Shown here in pieces: positions 15,448 through 24,363 of a stretch of DNA of 64,000 bases; within the stretch, counting starts at the first letter, position 1, and each line of letters opens with the position of its first letter. The DNA comes from a virus, in the IMG/VR virus record IMGVR_UViG_3300037042_006682, positions 97,209 through 161,208 of that record. One strand, written 5' to 3'. The notes under the pieces were generated by a model that was not told the DNA's origin, did no database searches, and saw nothing but the letters and a program-made list of their open reading frames with translations. The translations under genes and the position numbers were made by a program.

Positions 15448-16227
15448 TCATCTCTCGCCCGGCAGCGCGAAGTCCACCGGCACGCGCGCCGCCCGCAGGC
15501 CCGCCCGCAGCGCCGCGAGGTCCATCCCCGGCAGCGCCGCCGCGTGCTCGTCCACCCAGCGCGCGAACATCGTCCCCACCGCGTACTTGCCCGCGGCCCC
15601 CGTGCGGATCGCCACGTCCCGGCCATCCCACATGCGCAGGCTCACGGCTGGCCAGCTGTAGGACAGCACGAAGTCCTTCCCCCGCAGCTCCTCGCTGCTA
15701 TGCGCCAGCCCCACGGGCCGCCGCTGGCTCTCCTCAAAGGGCGTCCGCAGCGTGGCCGCCCCGTCGATCAGGAACCGCTCGGGGCCCTGGAGCCCGCGGT
15801 TCGCGGCCTCCGCCGCCGCCTGCACCCGCGCCCAGACGCGCGGCCACCCCGCCTCGCCGTAGGCCGCCCGCAGCGCCGCCCGGAAGCCCTCCACCGCCGC
15901 CTCGACCATGGCCCCCGCGCGCCCCGCCTCGACCCGCTGGGCATCGCGCGCCGCCCACTGCGCCTTCGTCAGCTTGCGCCCCCGCGGCGGGGCCGCCATG
16001 GGCACCCGCGGCGTCGCCGGCACGCTCACGCGCCCCACGTGCCCCAGCCCCGTGAGGTCCACCACGAGCACATCCACGAGGTCGCGCGGATACCGCGTGC
16101 CCTGCGCGCAGAACACCCGCACGTCGTCGACCGCCCAGCCCAGCTCGGCGTTCCACACGCTCTCCACGCTCGCGTTGTACCGGGTCCCCCGCTCGATCGC
16201 TTCCAGCAGTTGTCGCATCGCAGCCAC
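15448..16227 (-). CDS. Leader-bearing protein, 259 aa
   Basis: Begins MAAMRQLLEAIERGTRYN (LLE-A site). It has its own promoter at 16276-16304. A beta-rich N-terminal half (VRVFCAQGTRYPRDLVDVLVV) is followed by an Ala-rich helical region and a C-terminal beta segment with FVLSYSWPAVSLRMWDGRDV. Not recognised. The promoter suggests the block from here leftwards can be transcribed separately. Confidence 0.7.
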   Translation of the reverse strand: MAAMRQLLEAIERGTRYNASVESVWNAELGWAVDDVRVFCAQGTRYPRDLVDVLVVDLTGLGHVGRVSVPATPRVPMAAPPRGRKLTKAQWAARDAQRVEAGRAGAMVEAAVEGFRAALRAAYGEAGWPRVWARVQAAAEAANRGLQGPERFLIDGAATLRTPFEESQRRPVGLAHSSEELRGKDFVLSYSWPAVSLRMWDGRDVAIRTGAAGKYAVGTMFARWVDEHAAALPGMDLAALRAGLRAARVPVDFALPGER

Positions 16228-16275
16228 GTCTACCCTCCGGCAAGCGCGCGCCCCCTCTCGTCTGCTCGCTGATCG

Positions 16276-16304
16276 ACTCTACCGACCCGCCCGCCCCCTG
16301 CCAA
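16276..16304 (-). promoter_or_regulatory. Sigma70-type promoter inside the internal-protein block
   Basis: Minus strand: -35 TTGGCA (16299-16304), 17-nt spacer, -10 TAGAGT (16276-16281), 48 nt before the ATG of the 259-aa gene. Confidence 0.55.
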
Positions 16305-16329
16305 GAAATCCCCACGCCCCGCTCGCGCT

Positions 16330-16434
16330 TTACCCCGCCGCGAGCCACGCGAGCACCGCCAGGACGAGCCCCGCCACGGCCAGCCCGATGAGCGCCGCGA
16401 GGGCCACGTCGCGCCCGCCCGGCCCTACGCCCAC
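16330..16434 (-). CDS. Single-pass membrane mini-protein, 34 aa
   Basis: GTG start overlapping the upstream gene end by about 8 nt. The peptide MGVGPGGRDVALAALIGLAV continues as one hydrophobic helix of about 22 residues and ends WLAAG. Too short to classify. It may be a small membrane protein or a chance frame in GC-rich DNA. Confidence 0.35.
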   Translation of the reverse strand: MGVGPGGRDVALAALIGLAVAGLVLAVLAWLAAG

Positions 16435-16739
16435 GCCGGCCCCACCGGGGGCTGCGAGATCGGCCCCTCGGCCGCCCCCGTCGCGCGCAGGGCCTCCGTG
16501 AGGGCCGCCACGCACAGCGCCACGTGCCGCCGCGTCGCCGCCGCATCCCGCCCCAGGCCCCCGGCCTCCGCGAGCTTCGCCAGCAGCGCCGCCGCATTGC
16601 GCACCGCCGCCCAGGCGTCCGCCGCCTCCGCGGGGTCCCCGCCCCGCTTGCCGTCCAGCAGCAGCCCCAGCGCCGCGCGCATCAGCGCGTTCGCCTCGGC
16701 CTCCGCCAGCGCCTCCATCCTCTCGATGAGCTGTTTCAT
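16425..16739 (-). CDS. Leader-bearing small helical protein, 104 aa
   Basis: ATG 16739 gives MKQLIERMEALAEAEANALM (LIE-R). The protein is Ala-rich and helical throughout, ending ISQPPVGPAWA. The leader places it with the internal-protein set. Function unknown. Confidence 0.6.
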   Translation of the reverse strand: MKQLIERMEALAEAEANALMRAALGLLLDGKRGGDPAEAADAWAAVRNAAALLAKLAEAGGLGRDAAATRRHVALCVAALTEALRATGAAEGPISQPPVGPAWA

Positions 16740-16749
16740 GGCCCCCAGC

Positions 16750-17055
16750 CTACCGCCGCGCGGGCCGCCCCGCAAGCTCGTCCCCCGCCCCCGATGGCAC
16801 GAGCCCCGCCGCCTCCGCCTTCTCCTGCAGCGCCTTGAGCGCGAACGCAAACAGCTCCGCCGGGGGATGTCCATAGGCCCGCCCCAGGGCCCGCGCGCGC
16901 TCCCAGGTGTCCCTCGTCACGAGCATCATCACCAGGTCGTCGTGCTGGAGGGCCTCATCCGGCCGCGGGTCGAGCTTGCCATCCTCGGCCCCCGCGATCT
17001 CCCGCTGCGGCCCCCCGCGCGGCCCCCCGCGCGCCTGTGCCCGCATCACCATCAA
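16750..17055 (-). CDS. Small hypothetical protein, 101 aa
   Basis: Begins MMVMRAQARGGPRGG; the start overlaps the stop of the 252-aa gene as ATGA. The N-terminus is Gly/Arg-rich. Residues 45-85 form two helices (VTRDTWERARALGRAYGHPPAELFAFALKAL written in two parts: VTRDTWERARALGRAYG and PPAELFAFALKAL), reminiscent of a small RHH- or HTH-sized unit. Coupled translation suggests a partner role to the upstream protein. Confidence 0.55.
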   Translation of the reverse strand: MMVMRAQARGGPRGGPQREIAGAEDGKLDPRPDEALQHDDLVMMLVTRDTWERARALGRAYGHPPAELFAFALKALQEKAEAAGLVPSGAGDELAGRPARR

Positions 17056-17810
17056 ATGGCCGTCTGGTCGAGCTTGCCAACGCCGTGCCCCGCCCCGTCC
17101 CAGGTCTTGTCGTCAAACTTGTACGGCGCCGCCCCGCTCCCCACCGCATCCTTCTGCCGCCCCACGTAGGCCACGCCCTTCATGGGCTGCTGCACCACCT
17201 GCCGGAACGTCAGGGCCACCGTGGCGAGCCGTGGCACGCCGTTCGCGAAGCAGAGGCTGTACGTCACGTCGCAGCCCGTCATCACCGCGAAGATCGCATC
17301 CCCGCCCTTCTCGTTCCAGTTAAGCCCCGGCGCGTGCAGGATCGCGATCGGCGGGGGGTACGCCTCCACGTGCGTCTCCCCCTGCGTGTACAGCGGGTAA
17401 CAGAACGCCCGCAGGTAGCGGATGGCCCCCGCGACGTCCGCGTTCCACCCCGGCGCGTCCGCCCCCTTCGTCATCCCAAAGGGGTCGAAGAGCTTCTCCA
17501 TCACCGTGCGGTCGCCCTCCGGCTTCATGAGCCGGCTCATGGTGACCTCGAACGAGATCGTGCGCCCCCCGTTGCTGCCCCACGTCGCGAGCGCGTGCGA
17601 GGCCCCAGGGATCTCGCTGAAGTTCCAGCCGATCTCGATCGTGTCGGAGATGCTCTCAGGCCAGTACTGGAAGGCGCGCTGCGGGAGCGCGGGCTTCCCC
17701 GCGTCCGCCGCCAGCGCGTCGATCCCGCACATGCTCATCCACGCCGGCTTCTCGCCGGTGGGCCCGTCCATGATAATGCTGGCGATGCCGCCGAAGACCC
17801 CGAGGGCCAT
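17052..17810 (-). CDS. Putative tail or baseplate structural protein, 252 aa
   Basis: The N-terminal region contains FQYWPESISDTIEIGWNF followed by a short EIPGASHALATW segment and ISFEVTMSR. This WP-x-SI-D...G...isF pattern is what I associate with tail-tube-cap or baseplate tube proteins of the T4 gp48/gp54 or LysM-tube type. The middle contains MTKGADAPGWNADV and a hydrophobic core, with KFDDKTWDGAGHG near the C-terminus. It lacks the leader of the surrounding genes. Role inferred from the motif only. Confidence 0.5.
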   Translation of the reverse strand: MALGVFGGIASIIMDGPTGEKPAWMSMCGIDALAADAGKPALPQRAFQYWPESISDTIEIGWNFSEIPGASHALATWGSNGGRTISFEVTMSRLMKPEGDRTVMEKLFDPFGMTKGADAPGWNADVAGAIRYLRAFCYPLYTQGETHVEAYPPPIAILHAPGLNWNEKGGDAIFAVMTGCDVTYSLCFANGVPRLATVALTFRQVVQQPMKGVAYVGRQKDAVGSGAAPYKFDDKTWDGAGHGVGKLDQTAI

Positions 17811-17836
17811 GGCCTACCTCCCGCGGCGCCCCGCGC

Positions 17837-18745
17837 TCAGTACTCGACCCCTAGCGCGTCATCCACCAACTTGGCTGTCCGCGCATCGAGCTTGCGTGCT
17901 AGCGTCCGCAGGGCCACGGGGGAATAACCCATCTTGCGCATCATGGGATTGGCCCGCTGCAGGAACATCTCCAGGGGGGTCCCCAATGCCTTGACCAGCG
18001 TCACGACCGGCTTGTCCAACCCGCCCCCCATCAAGGTCGTGAGCTTGTCCTGCAGCAACAGGGCATACACATAGGCCAACGCGGCCTCCGCGTCTTCTGG
18101 ATTCGTGTCCATCACGGCCTCCGCGACCGCCTTGCCCTTGCCGCCCGCCGCGCAGCCCCCCTCATCATCCGCCTTGGCCTTCCCCTTCCCCTTGGCCGCC
18201 TTCTTCTTGCCCTTGCGCCCTTCGTCGAGGATCGCCCGGAGCGACGCCAGCAGGGGGTCCGCCCCCTCCATCTCGGGCTCCGCGTCCGCCGCGCTGCCGT
18301 TGGGCTCCTCGGGCTCCAGGTCCTGCGCGCCCTCGTCCTCCAGGTCCGCGCCCTCGTCGCCCTCGGCGATGGCCCAGCCCACGGAGCCCTCCGCGTCGAT
18401 CGCCAGCATGGTCTCGTCGTCGAGCATGATCACGGCGCCCGGCGGGTCCTCATCCAGCGCCACCCCCACGACCTCGGCCGTGGTGTCCGCCGGCACCTCG
18501 ACGGCCTCGCCGTCCTCCGTGTACGCAATCGTGTCGCTGACCGCGACGAGGGGCACGCCCTCCTCCCAGCCCGCGAACAGGTCCCCCTCAGCCATCGCGT
18601 TGGGCTCCTCCGGCTCCAGGGCCTCCCCGTCGCCTTCAAACCCCGCGTCCACCATCTCGCCTTCGGCCTCCGCGCCCTCGCGCACCACGGCCACGGCCTC
18701 GCCCGCCTGCCCCTTCAGGGCCTCCATCAATGCTCGCATCGTCAT
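17837..18745 (-). CDS. Acidic leader-bearing protein, 302 aa
   Basis: ATG 18745 (MTMRALMEALKGQAGEA) has GAGGAG eight bases upstream and follows a border palindrome. LME-A is the leader site. Residues 20-165 are very acidic, with two EPEEPN repeats and a beta-rich core (VEVPADTTAEVVGVALDEDP). A lysine-rich linker (GRKGKKKAAKGKGKAK) follows, then a helical C-terminal domain. The acidic body plus leader recalls scaffold or core proteins of T4-type proheads. It is first in the leader-bearing block. Confidence 0.65.
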   Translation of the reverse strand: MTMRALMEALKGQAGEAVAVVREGAEAEGEMVDAGFEGDGEALEPEEPNAMAEGDLFAGWEEGVPLVAVSDTIAYTEDGEAVEVPADTTAEVVGVALDEDPPGAVIMLDDETMLAIDAEGSVGWAIAEGDEGADLEDEGAQDLEPEEPNGSAADAEPEMEGADPLLASLRAILDEGRKGKKKAAKGKGKAKADDEGGCAAGGKGKAVAEAVMDTNPEDAEAALAYVYALLLQDKLTTLMGGGLDKPVVTLVKALGTPLEMFLQRANPMMRKMGYSPVALRTLARKLDARTAKLVDDALGVEY

Positions 18746-18785
18746 CGCTCGATCTCCTCGTGCGGCCCGCAGCCGCGCTATGCCT

Positions 18786-18805
18786 GCGCTGCGCATGCGC
18801 AGCGC
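18786..18805. repeat. Border palindrome, 20 nt, perfect
   Basis: GCGCTGCGCATGCGCAGCGC, four bases after the stop of the 167-aa gene and 40 nt before the next ATG. Confidence 0.85.
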
Positions 18806-18809
18806 CCGC

Positions 18810-19313
18810 CTACAGGGTCACCGTCACGTTGCGCTGCAACGACTTCTCCGAGGTCTTGATCACCTCGTCAAAGGTCACGTAAAACATCATGTTGTCCCCC
18901 GCATCGAACGCCGCCAGCTCGAACAGCGAGGGGCTGCCCCCCGTCCCATCGTCGTTCGCCTCAGCCGCGTCCAGCGCGCAGACCACCGTGAGCACGTTGT
19001 CCACCACGCTCACGGTCCCCGGCGCCAAGGGCTTGCAATAGTACCAGTTCTGCCCCACGCGCGTCCCCACGAGGGCCGTCCCCTCGCTCCCCGCCGGCGT
19101 GGGCCAGCCCGGCGGCACGGGGCACGCCGCGCCGCCCGCCGCCTGGATGTCCCCGTAGCTCGCCGCTGGCGCCGGCATCGCCGACCCCGAGGGCAGGTTC
19201 GCGCACCCCCACTTCACATAGCTGAGCTTCAGGGCGTCGAGCGGCGCGCCGTCCCGCGCCACCGCCGCGTACCGCTCCCGGTAGAGGTCCGTAAACACGC
19301 CTGCCGATGCCAT
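18810..19313 (-). CDS. Hypothetical structural protein, 167 aa
   Basis: Begins MASAGVFTDLYRERYAAVAR. N-terminal helix, Pro/Gly/Ser-rich middle, then a beta-strand C-terminal half (GTVSVVDNVLTVVCALDAAEA; FYVTFDEVIKTSEKSLQ) ending RNVTVTL. The shape fits a baseplate or fibre-associated protein. It directly follows the large tail protein gene (12-nt gap), suggesting a partner or chaperone. Not recognised. Confidence 0.55.
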   Translation of the reverse strand: MASAGVFTDLYRERYAAVARDGAPLDALKLSYVKWGCANLPSGSAMPAPAASYGDIQAAGGAACPVPPGWPTPAGSEGTALVGTRVGQNWYYCKPLAPGTVSVVDNVLTVVCALDAAEANDDGTGGSPSLFELAAFDAGDNMMFYVTFDEVIKTSEKSLQRNVTVTL

Positions 19314-19325
19314 GCCGTCTCCTGT

Positions 19326-21764
19326 CTAGCGCGTGATCGTGAACGTGAAGCGCACCTCGCCGTTCGCCACCGCCGCCGTTGCCCTCGCCTGGAGCGTAAC
19401 CGCCCCCGCCCCGGCGAGCAAGGAAGTCAGGTCCACCGCGCCGCCGCCCGGCGCCACGCGCCACACCAGGTCGTCGTAGCCCGTGCGCACGTCGTCCAGG
19501 CCCCACGGGGTGTCCCCGTCCACGTCCACCCAGATCGACTGCTCCTCGCCGATCTCGTTGAGGTCGCCCCGCTGCTCCACCGTCAGGAGCACCTGCGTGG
19601 CCCCCGCGAGGTCCTCCACGTCGAAGGCGTGCGCCACCGTGGCCCCCGCCTCGACCGCCAACAGCACGTGCTGGCTCGTCAGCACGAGGGCCCCCGTCAC
19701 CGGCAGCACGTGCCCGTCCATCGGCAGCACGTCCGCGGGCCACCCCGGCGCATCGAAGGTCTCCGTGAACGGCAGCACCGTCACGAGGGTCTCCTGCAGC
19801 GCGCCCACCGCGAGGCCCGGCACCCCCATCCCGATCGCCGTCGTGTAGACCAGCGCGTACTCGCTCACCCGCACGTGGATCGGCACCAGCGTCGCCTCGA
19901 TCTTCGCGATGAGGCGCCGGACCGCCGCGTCCAGCGGGAGCCCAAACCCGAAATAGGTGTCCGCCCCCCAGGGCCCGCCCTGCGGCGTGATCTCCACCCG
20001 GATGCGGTTGCTCCGGCAGTACCCGCAATCCACCAGCAGCTCCGGCCAGTAGCGCACCGCCACGTCCGCCCCCAACGCCGGCGTGGGCGCCGCGGGGTCC
20101 TGCCCCACCACGACGTCCCAGTGCCACCGCAGGGGGTCCAGCGGGTCGACCCCCGTCCCCACCTCCGCATCGATCCACCACACGGCATCCCCCAGCGCCG
20201 GCGGCACGCCCCCCGCCCGGTCGTACACCGAGAGCCCGAAGACCCCCTTGCGCACCCCCCGGAAGTCCCCCAGGGCCTCCTTGAGGATCGACACCGTAAC
20301 CACGTGCCCCCCCATCAGGTTGTAGCCCGCGGCCTCCGCCGCCGTGAGGTCCCGCACCGCCACCACGCGCGCGGGGTCCCGCTCCGGGTGGGCATAGCCC
20401 TGCGCCACGTCCAGCGCGAAGGCGAGCCCCACGGAGAGCCCCGCCGGGGAGAAGTCCTCGTACAGGAAGCAATCGTCGATCAGCGTCTTCCAGCGATCCG
20501 CCTCCACGGCGTCCCGCCAGTCGTAGTACCGCACGTCCGCGTTGATGTCGTCGAACCGCACGGCCCGCGGCTCGATCGTCGTGTACCACTTGTCCCCCAC
20601 GTGATGCACCGCCGGCGCCGGCAGGAGCCCCGCGAACCCCGCGTCGCCCAGTAGGTGCAGGGGCCGCGCCGCCACCGCGAAGCCGCTCACCGCCCCGCGG
20701 ATCCGGTAGCTCTCCGCCGTGGCCTTCAGCCCGAAGAACTTGTGCGCGTGCGCGATCGTCGCGCGCTGCACGCTCTCCGGGTCGTTCGCATCGTTCTCAA
20801 ACCCAAAGTCCCGCGCCAGCACGTCCAGCAGGCTCGCGGGCCGCGCCGCCACGTAGTAGCCCGCCACCCGCCAGTCCGCCGTGATCGGCGTGGTCCCCCA
20901 CGGCAGGTCCCAGGTCCCCGTCCAATCGGGGCTCGCGAGCGCGCGCTCGTAGTCCACGGTCCCCCGCGCCTCCCCGAGGTCCGCCTCGCCCGTGCCGGGG
21001 TCCACGAAGTACAGCACGCCATAGCCATCGTAGGGGTCGTTCGGCACGTCCACCAGCGCCACGCGGTCCACCCACCAGGGGCTGCTGTACCACAGCACGA
21101 GCCCCGCCGCGGCCACCGTCAGGGGCCCCGACGTGTCCATGGGCCGCAGGCGCCAGGGCGCCCCCGGCAGGGCCACCGGCGGCGTCTGCGTGCCGTCCCC
21201 AGCCCCCACCGCCACGCCGTACTGCGTGGCCGGCCACAGCCCCAGGGGCACCCCCGCCACCCAGACCTCGTTCGCCTCGGACTGCGCGGGGGCCGCCGCG
21301 TCGAAGAGGCGCGTCCGCACGTTCACCACGCGGTAGCGCGCGCCCCCCCACTCTACCCACCACTGCGGGGCCACCCGGCTGATGGCCGCATAGGGCGCCC
21401 ACGCCACGCCGAAGGCCTCGTCCCCGTAGGGGAAGGCGCTCGCCAGCGCGGGCTCCCGCAGCACCACCACGGGGCCATGCGTCGCGTCCACCACCCACGT
21501 CGCGCTCTCAAAGTACAGCCACTCCTCGGTCCCGAGCCGCCCCCGCACCTGGAAGGGATCCCGCTGCGCCGGCAGCGCCGCGATCTGGTCGCGCACCGCC
21601 TCCAGCTCGTCCGCCCACGTCCCCAGCAAGCGCTGCAGGACGTCCCCCTGGCCCGCGTCCTCCGCCTGCCAGAGCTGCGGCACGTTGCCCCACAGCACGC
21701 GCCGCGCCCAGCTCCCCTGGCCGAAGCGCCCGCTACCAAATGGCTCGTTTCCAAAGGTCGGCAA
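19326..21764 (-). CDS. Large tail/baseplate protein, 812 aa
   Basis: Begins MPTFGNEPFGSGRFGQGSW. The first ~80 residues contain a helical LLGTWADELEAVRDQIAALP segment like gpI-type tail proteins. Residues ~315-360 have VLARDFGFENDANDPES then HKFFGLKATAESYRIRG, also like gpI-type or tail-end proteins. Around residue 570 CGYCRSNRIRVEI could bind metal. The C-terminal ~200 residues are beta-rich. I infer a baseplate protein linking J to fibres, but it is far from J in the gene order. No enzymatic motif seen. Confidence 0.55.
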   Translation of the reverse strand: MPTFGNEPFGSGRFGQGSWARRVLWGNVPQLWQAEDAGQGDVLQRLLGTWADELEAVRDQIAALPAQRDPFQVRGRLGTEEWLYFESATWVVDATHGPVVVLREPALASAFPYGDEAFGVAWAPYAAISRVAPQWWVEWGGARYRVVNVRTRLFDAAAPAQSEANEVWVAGVPLGLWPATQYGVAVGAGDGTQTPPVALPGAPWRLRPMDTSGPLTVAAAGLVLWYSSPWWVDRVALVDVPNDPYDGYGVLYFVDPGTGEADLGEARGTVDYERALASPDWTGTWDLPWGTTPITADWRVAGYYVAARPASLLDVLARDFGFENDANDPESVQRATIAHAHKFFGLKATAESYRIRGAVSGFAVAARPLHLLGDAGFAGLLPAPAVHHVGDKWYTTIEPRAVRFDDINADVRYYDWRDAVEADRWKTLIDDCFLYEDFSPAGLSVGLAFALDVAQGYAHPERDPARVVAVRDLTAAEAAGYNLMGGHVVTVSILKEALGDFRGVRKGVFGLSVYDRAGGVPPALGDAVWWIDAEVGTGVDPLDPLRWHWDVVVGQDPAAPTPALGADVAVRYWPELLVDCGYCRSNRIRVEITPQGGPWGADTYFGFGLPLDAAVRRLIAKIEATLVPIHVRVSEYALVYTTAIGMGVPGLAVGALQETLVTVLPFTETFDAPGWPADVLPMDGHVLPVTGALVLTSQHVLLAVEAGATVAHAFDVEDLAGATQVLLTVEQRGDLNEIGEEQSIWVDVDGDTPWGLDDVRTGYDDLVWRVAPGGGAVDLTSLLAGAGAVTLQARATAAVANGEVRFTFTITR

Positions 21765-21772
21765 CGCCTACC

Positions 21773-22168
21773 TCACTGGGGGTGCGCCTGCAGCCACGCC
21801 GCGTGCGCCTTGGCAAAGGTCTCCGCCAGCGGCACCTCCACCGGCGCCCCCGAGGGCCACGCCGTCGCGCCCGCCACCATCTCTGCTGGAATCTGATCCG
21901 CCGTCACCCCCTTGGCAAAGCGCCCCGCCCCCACGAGCCACTGCATCACAGCCTTCGCCGCCCGCAATCGCTCACACGCCTCCTCGGGATACCCCGCAGG
22001 AAGCTCGCCATACACCATAATATCCGCCCGCCGCTTCTCACAGGCAGGGCAGAGGGGCGTCGCCACGACCCCGATGCCCACCGTCATGTCCGCCGCTGCA
22101 TACACCGTCGGCGCCCCGCACATGCACACGATCTCCACACCGTCAACTAGCAGCCGCTTGATCGACAT
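21773..22168 (-). CDS. Small Cys-pair protein, 131 aa
   Basis: Begins MSIKRLLVDGVEIVCMCGAP; Cys pairs CMC (15-17) and CPAC (about 40-43) suggest a zinc ribbon in the first 45 residues. The second half is helical (RLRAAKAVMQWLVGAGRF) with a Pro-containing C-terminus. It lies between two large tail genes. Unknown family. Confidence 0.55.
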   Translation of the reverse strand: MSIKRLLVDGVEIVCMCGAPTVYAAADMTVGIGVVATPLCPACEKRRADIMVYGELPAGYPEEACERLRAAKAVMQWLVGAGRFAKGVTADQIPAEMVAGATAWPSGAPVEVPLAETFAKAHAAWLQAHPQ

Positions 22169-22177
22169 CGCATCCTC

Positions 22178-24322
22178 CTACACGTAGGTCACTACGGCAC
22201 ATCCATGCCAATACGCAGACTCATAAACATCGAGGGTGTCCGTTTCTACAGTGGCCAATGCCCCAACGCCATCCCCCGGTATCCCTGTTCCCCCAACTAC
22301 CGTAGGCATAGCAGCGATGCGTATCTGCACCGTCCTCTCAAAGGTAATCGAAGCAACAAAACCGCGATAGGTCCGATGGATCTCCGAAAAGGCCACACAT
22401 GGTTGCGACAAGGCAGAAGGGTTGTAAAAACCAAACCCCAATGGCACGCACTCCACGCTGCCCCCGCCCACCACGATCGGCGAGAGATGGCCTGCGAGCA
22501 CCGAGTCCATCCACGAGATCGCAGTGTCCCAGCCTAGCAGCGCCCACCCCGTCGCATACCCCGACGACAAGCGACTCTTGTCGTACATCTGGAATCCGCC
22601 CAGCGCCGTGATCTCGAACATCTTGGCGTCAAAGTCGGTATCGTCCGGCCGCCACTTGCTCGTTGCCTGGTTCCAGTAGGCGTTCGTCGTGACCATGATG
22701 GCGCCCGCCCCGCCAAAGTAGATGCGCGACTTGATGGACGAGGTGCCCCCGCTCTCCCAGAGGAGCCCCAACGCATCCTGCCCCCCCACCCCTGGCTCGT
22801 ACGCGCTGGATAAGTAGGTGGTGTCGTTGCTCAGCGTCACCTGCCCGCCCGCCAGCGTCACGCCGCTGTCGAGCGTGAGGAGCCCCACCACGTTGGCGAT
22901 CAGCGCCGTGATGTTGAAGATCCCCCCGCCGATGTCGAACCCGCTGGCCCCGCCCACGTTCCCCACGCGCGTGTACGCGCTCCAGTTCGCCAGGTTGTTC
23001 CAGGCGAGCCCCCCGCTGAAGGCCCCGTGCTTCGCGAGCAGCATGGGCCCCATCTGGTTGTCGGAGCTGAGCCGCAGCATCGTCACCGAGGTCTGCGGCG
23101 CGACCGGCGCGCGGTGGAAGTTCCCCGCATTGAGGTACCCGCCCACGATCGCCGCGAAGCCCAGGGGCGAGCCCCAGTACAGCGTGATCGTCTGCCCCGT
23201 CACCAGCGAGTCATCCGTGATGCCGTGCGACCGCCAGATCTGGACCGCCCCGCTCGGCGCCGTCTCGGGGTCGATCTGCGGCACGCGGCCGTTGATCGCC
23301 CCCGTCAGGATCGCGATGGCCTCGGAGACGTTCTTGCTCGTGATGCTGGTGGGGTCCCCCGCGACGTCCCGCGTCGGGATGTCCTCGGCGTGCGGGAAAA
23401 CGTCGAACTCCTCCAGGAAGCGGTCGTCCGTGACGAGGTCCCGCACCGTGGCCCGCGTCCAGTACCACGCGGTCCCCGCCGGGGGCGCCGTGTCGCTCGT
23501 CTTCGTGAGGTCCAGCTTGATCCAGGGGTTCGTGACGAACCCCTCGCTGTCCGCCGTCGCCAGCGTCGTGGCCCCGCTGTCCGCATACAGCGACGCCACC
23601 GTGATGCGCCCGTGATCGTCCCCCACGTAGGGCCCCTGGAACCGGAAGCTCCCATCCCCCGCCCCCAACTGGACATAGCTCGATTTGATCGTCCACGCGC
23701 CGCCCCCCAAGGGGCAGTACACCTTGCCCGTGATCTGGAACACGGGGGGCGCCCCCGTGGGGGCCGCGAAGTTCACGTAGGCGCGCTTCACCGTCACGCG
23801 GTCCAACGACGCCGTCATGCGGTAGCAGCTCGCCGGCGTCGCCGACGTGCTGCGGTCGATGTAGCTGTCCAAGATCGTCGTCGCCCCCATCGGGATCGTG
23901 ATCTTGGCCAGGCGCACCGCGCTCCCGCTCGTGCTGGGCGCCGTGGTGTCCACGTAGAAGGCCCCGCTCGTGGGGGCCCCCGTCGCGTAGGTGCAGCTCA
24001 GGTACACGTAGTACGTCTTGGTGCTCGGCATCGTGCCGCCGCCCCCGGTGAACTGCCCACTAAGGTTCACCGCGACGTCCGTCGCGTAGCGCACCGCGAG
24101 GGCCGCCCCGCCGGTCTTCTCCACCCACAGGTAGAAACTATCCTGCTCCCCGTTGGGCGTGATCTTGACCGTCTGGGTGCCCTGCGCCATGACGTAGCCC
24201 CCCCGGTAGATGCCAGGGTCCAGCACCGCAAGCGCCTTGTTGATCCCCTCGGAGACATAGGTCTCGCGCCACCGCACCTTCATCTGCGCCTCGGGGATCA
24301 CGACCGTCTGTACTACCGCCAT
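22178..24322 (-). CDS. Tail fibre-like protein, 714 aa
   Basis: Beta-rich, Gly/Thr/Ser-rich protein. Residues 1-60 begin MAVVQTVVIPEAQMKVRWRE; then come repeated strand-turn units with GGGGTMPSTKTYYVYLS and ITSKNVSEAIAILTGAING (a segment common in phage fibres). The C-terminal 250 residues contain GGASGFDIGGGIFNITALI and a globular end (HRTYRGFVASITFERTVQI). No enzymatic motif. The last ~150 codons (about 22.2-22.5 kb) are less GC-rich. Likely a host-contact fibre. Confidence 0.65.
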   Translation of the reverse strand: MAVVQTVVIPEAQMKVRWRETYVSEGINKALAVLDPGIYRGGYVMAQGTQTVKITPNGEQDSFYLWVEKTGGAALAVRYATDVAVNLSGQFTGGGGTMPSTKTYYVYLSCTYATGAPTSGAFYVDTTAPSTSGSAVRLAKITIPMGATTILDSYIDRSTSATPASCYRMTASLDRVTVKRAYVNFAAPTGAPPVFQITGKVYCPLGGGAWTIKSSYVQLGAGDGSFRFQGPYVGDDHGRITVASLYADSGATTLATADSEGFVTNPWIKLDLTKTSDTAPPAGTAWYWTRATVRDLVTDDRFLEEFDVFPHAEDIPTRDVAGDPTSITSKNVSEAIAILTGAINGRVPQIDPETAPSGAVQIWRSHGITDDSLVTGQTITLYWGSPLGFAAIVGGYLNAGNFHRAPVAPQTSVTMLRLSSDNQMGPMLLAKHGAFSGGLAWNNLANWSAYTRVGNVGGASGFDIGGGIFNITALIANVVGLLTLDSGVTLAGGQVTLSNDTTYLSSAYEPGVGGQDALGLLWESGGTSSIKSRIYFGGAGAIMVTTNAYWNQATSKWRPDDTDFDAKMFEITALGGFQMYDKSRLSSGYATGWALLGWDTAISWMDSVLAGHLSPIVVGGGSVECVPLGFGFYNPSALSQPCVAFSEIHRTYRGFVASITFERTVQIRIAAMPTVVGGTGIPGDGVGALATVETDTLDVYESAYWHGCAVVTYV

Positions 24323-24341
24323 GGCTTACCTACCTCGCTCG

Positions 24342-24361
24342 CTGCGTACGCGCGTACGCAG
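24342..24361. repeat. Border palindrome, 20 nt, perfect
   Basis: CTGCGTACGCGCGTACGCAG, two bases after the stop of the 165-aa gene and 19 nt before the next ATG. Confidence 0.85.
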
Positions 24362-24363
24362 GG

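Noticed and set aside
15398-15631. N-terminal extension of the 534-aa protein to 612 aa
   Set aside because: It overlaps the 259-aa gene and runs through the border palindrome; the leader-type start at 15397 has its own ribosome site.
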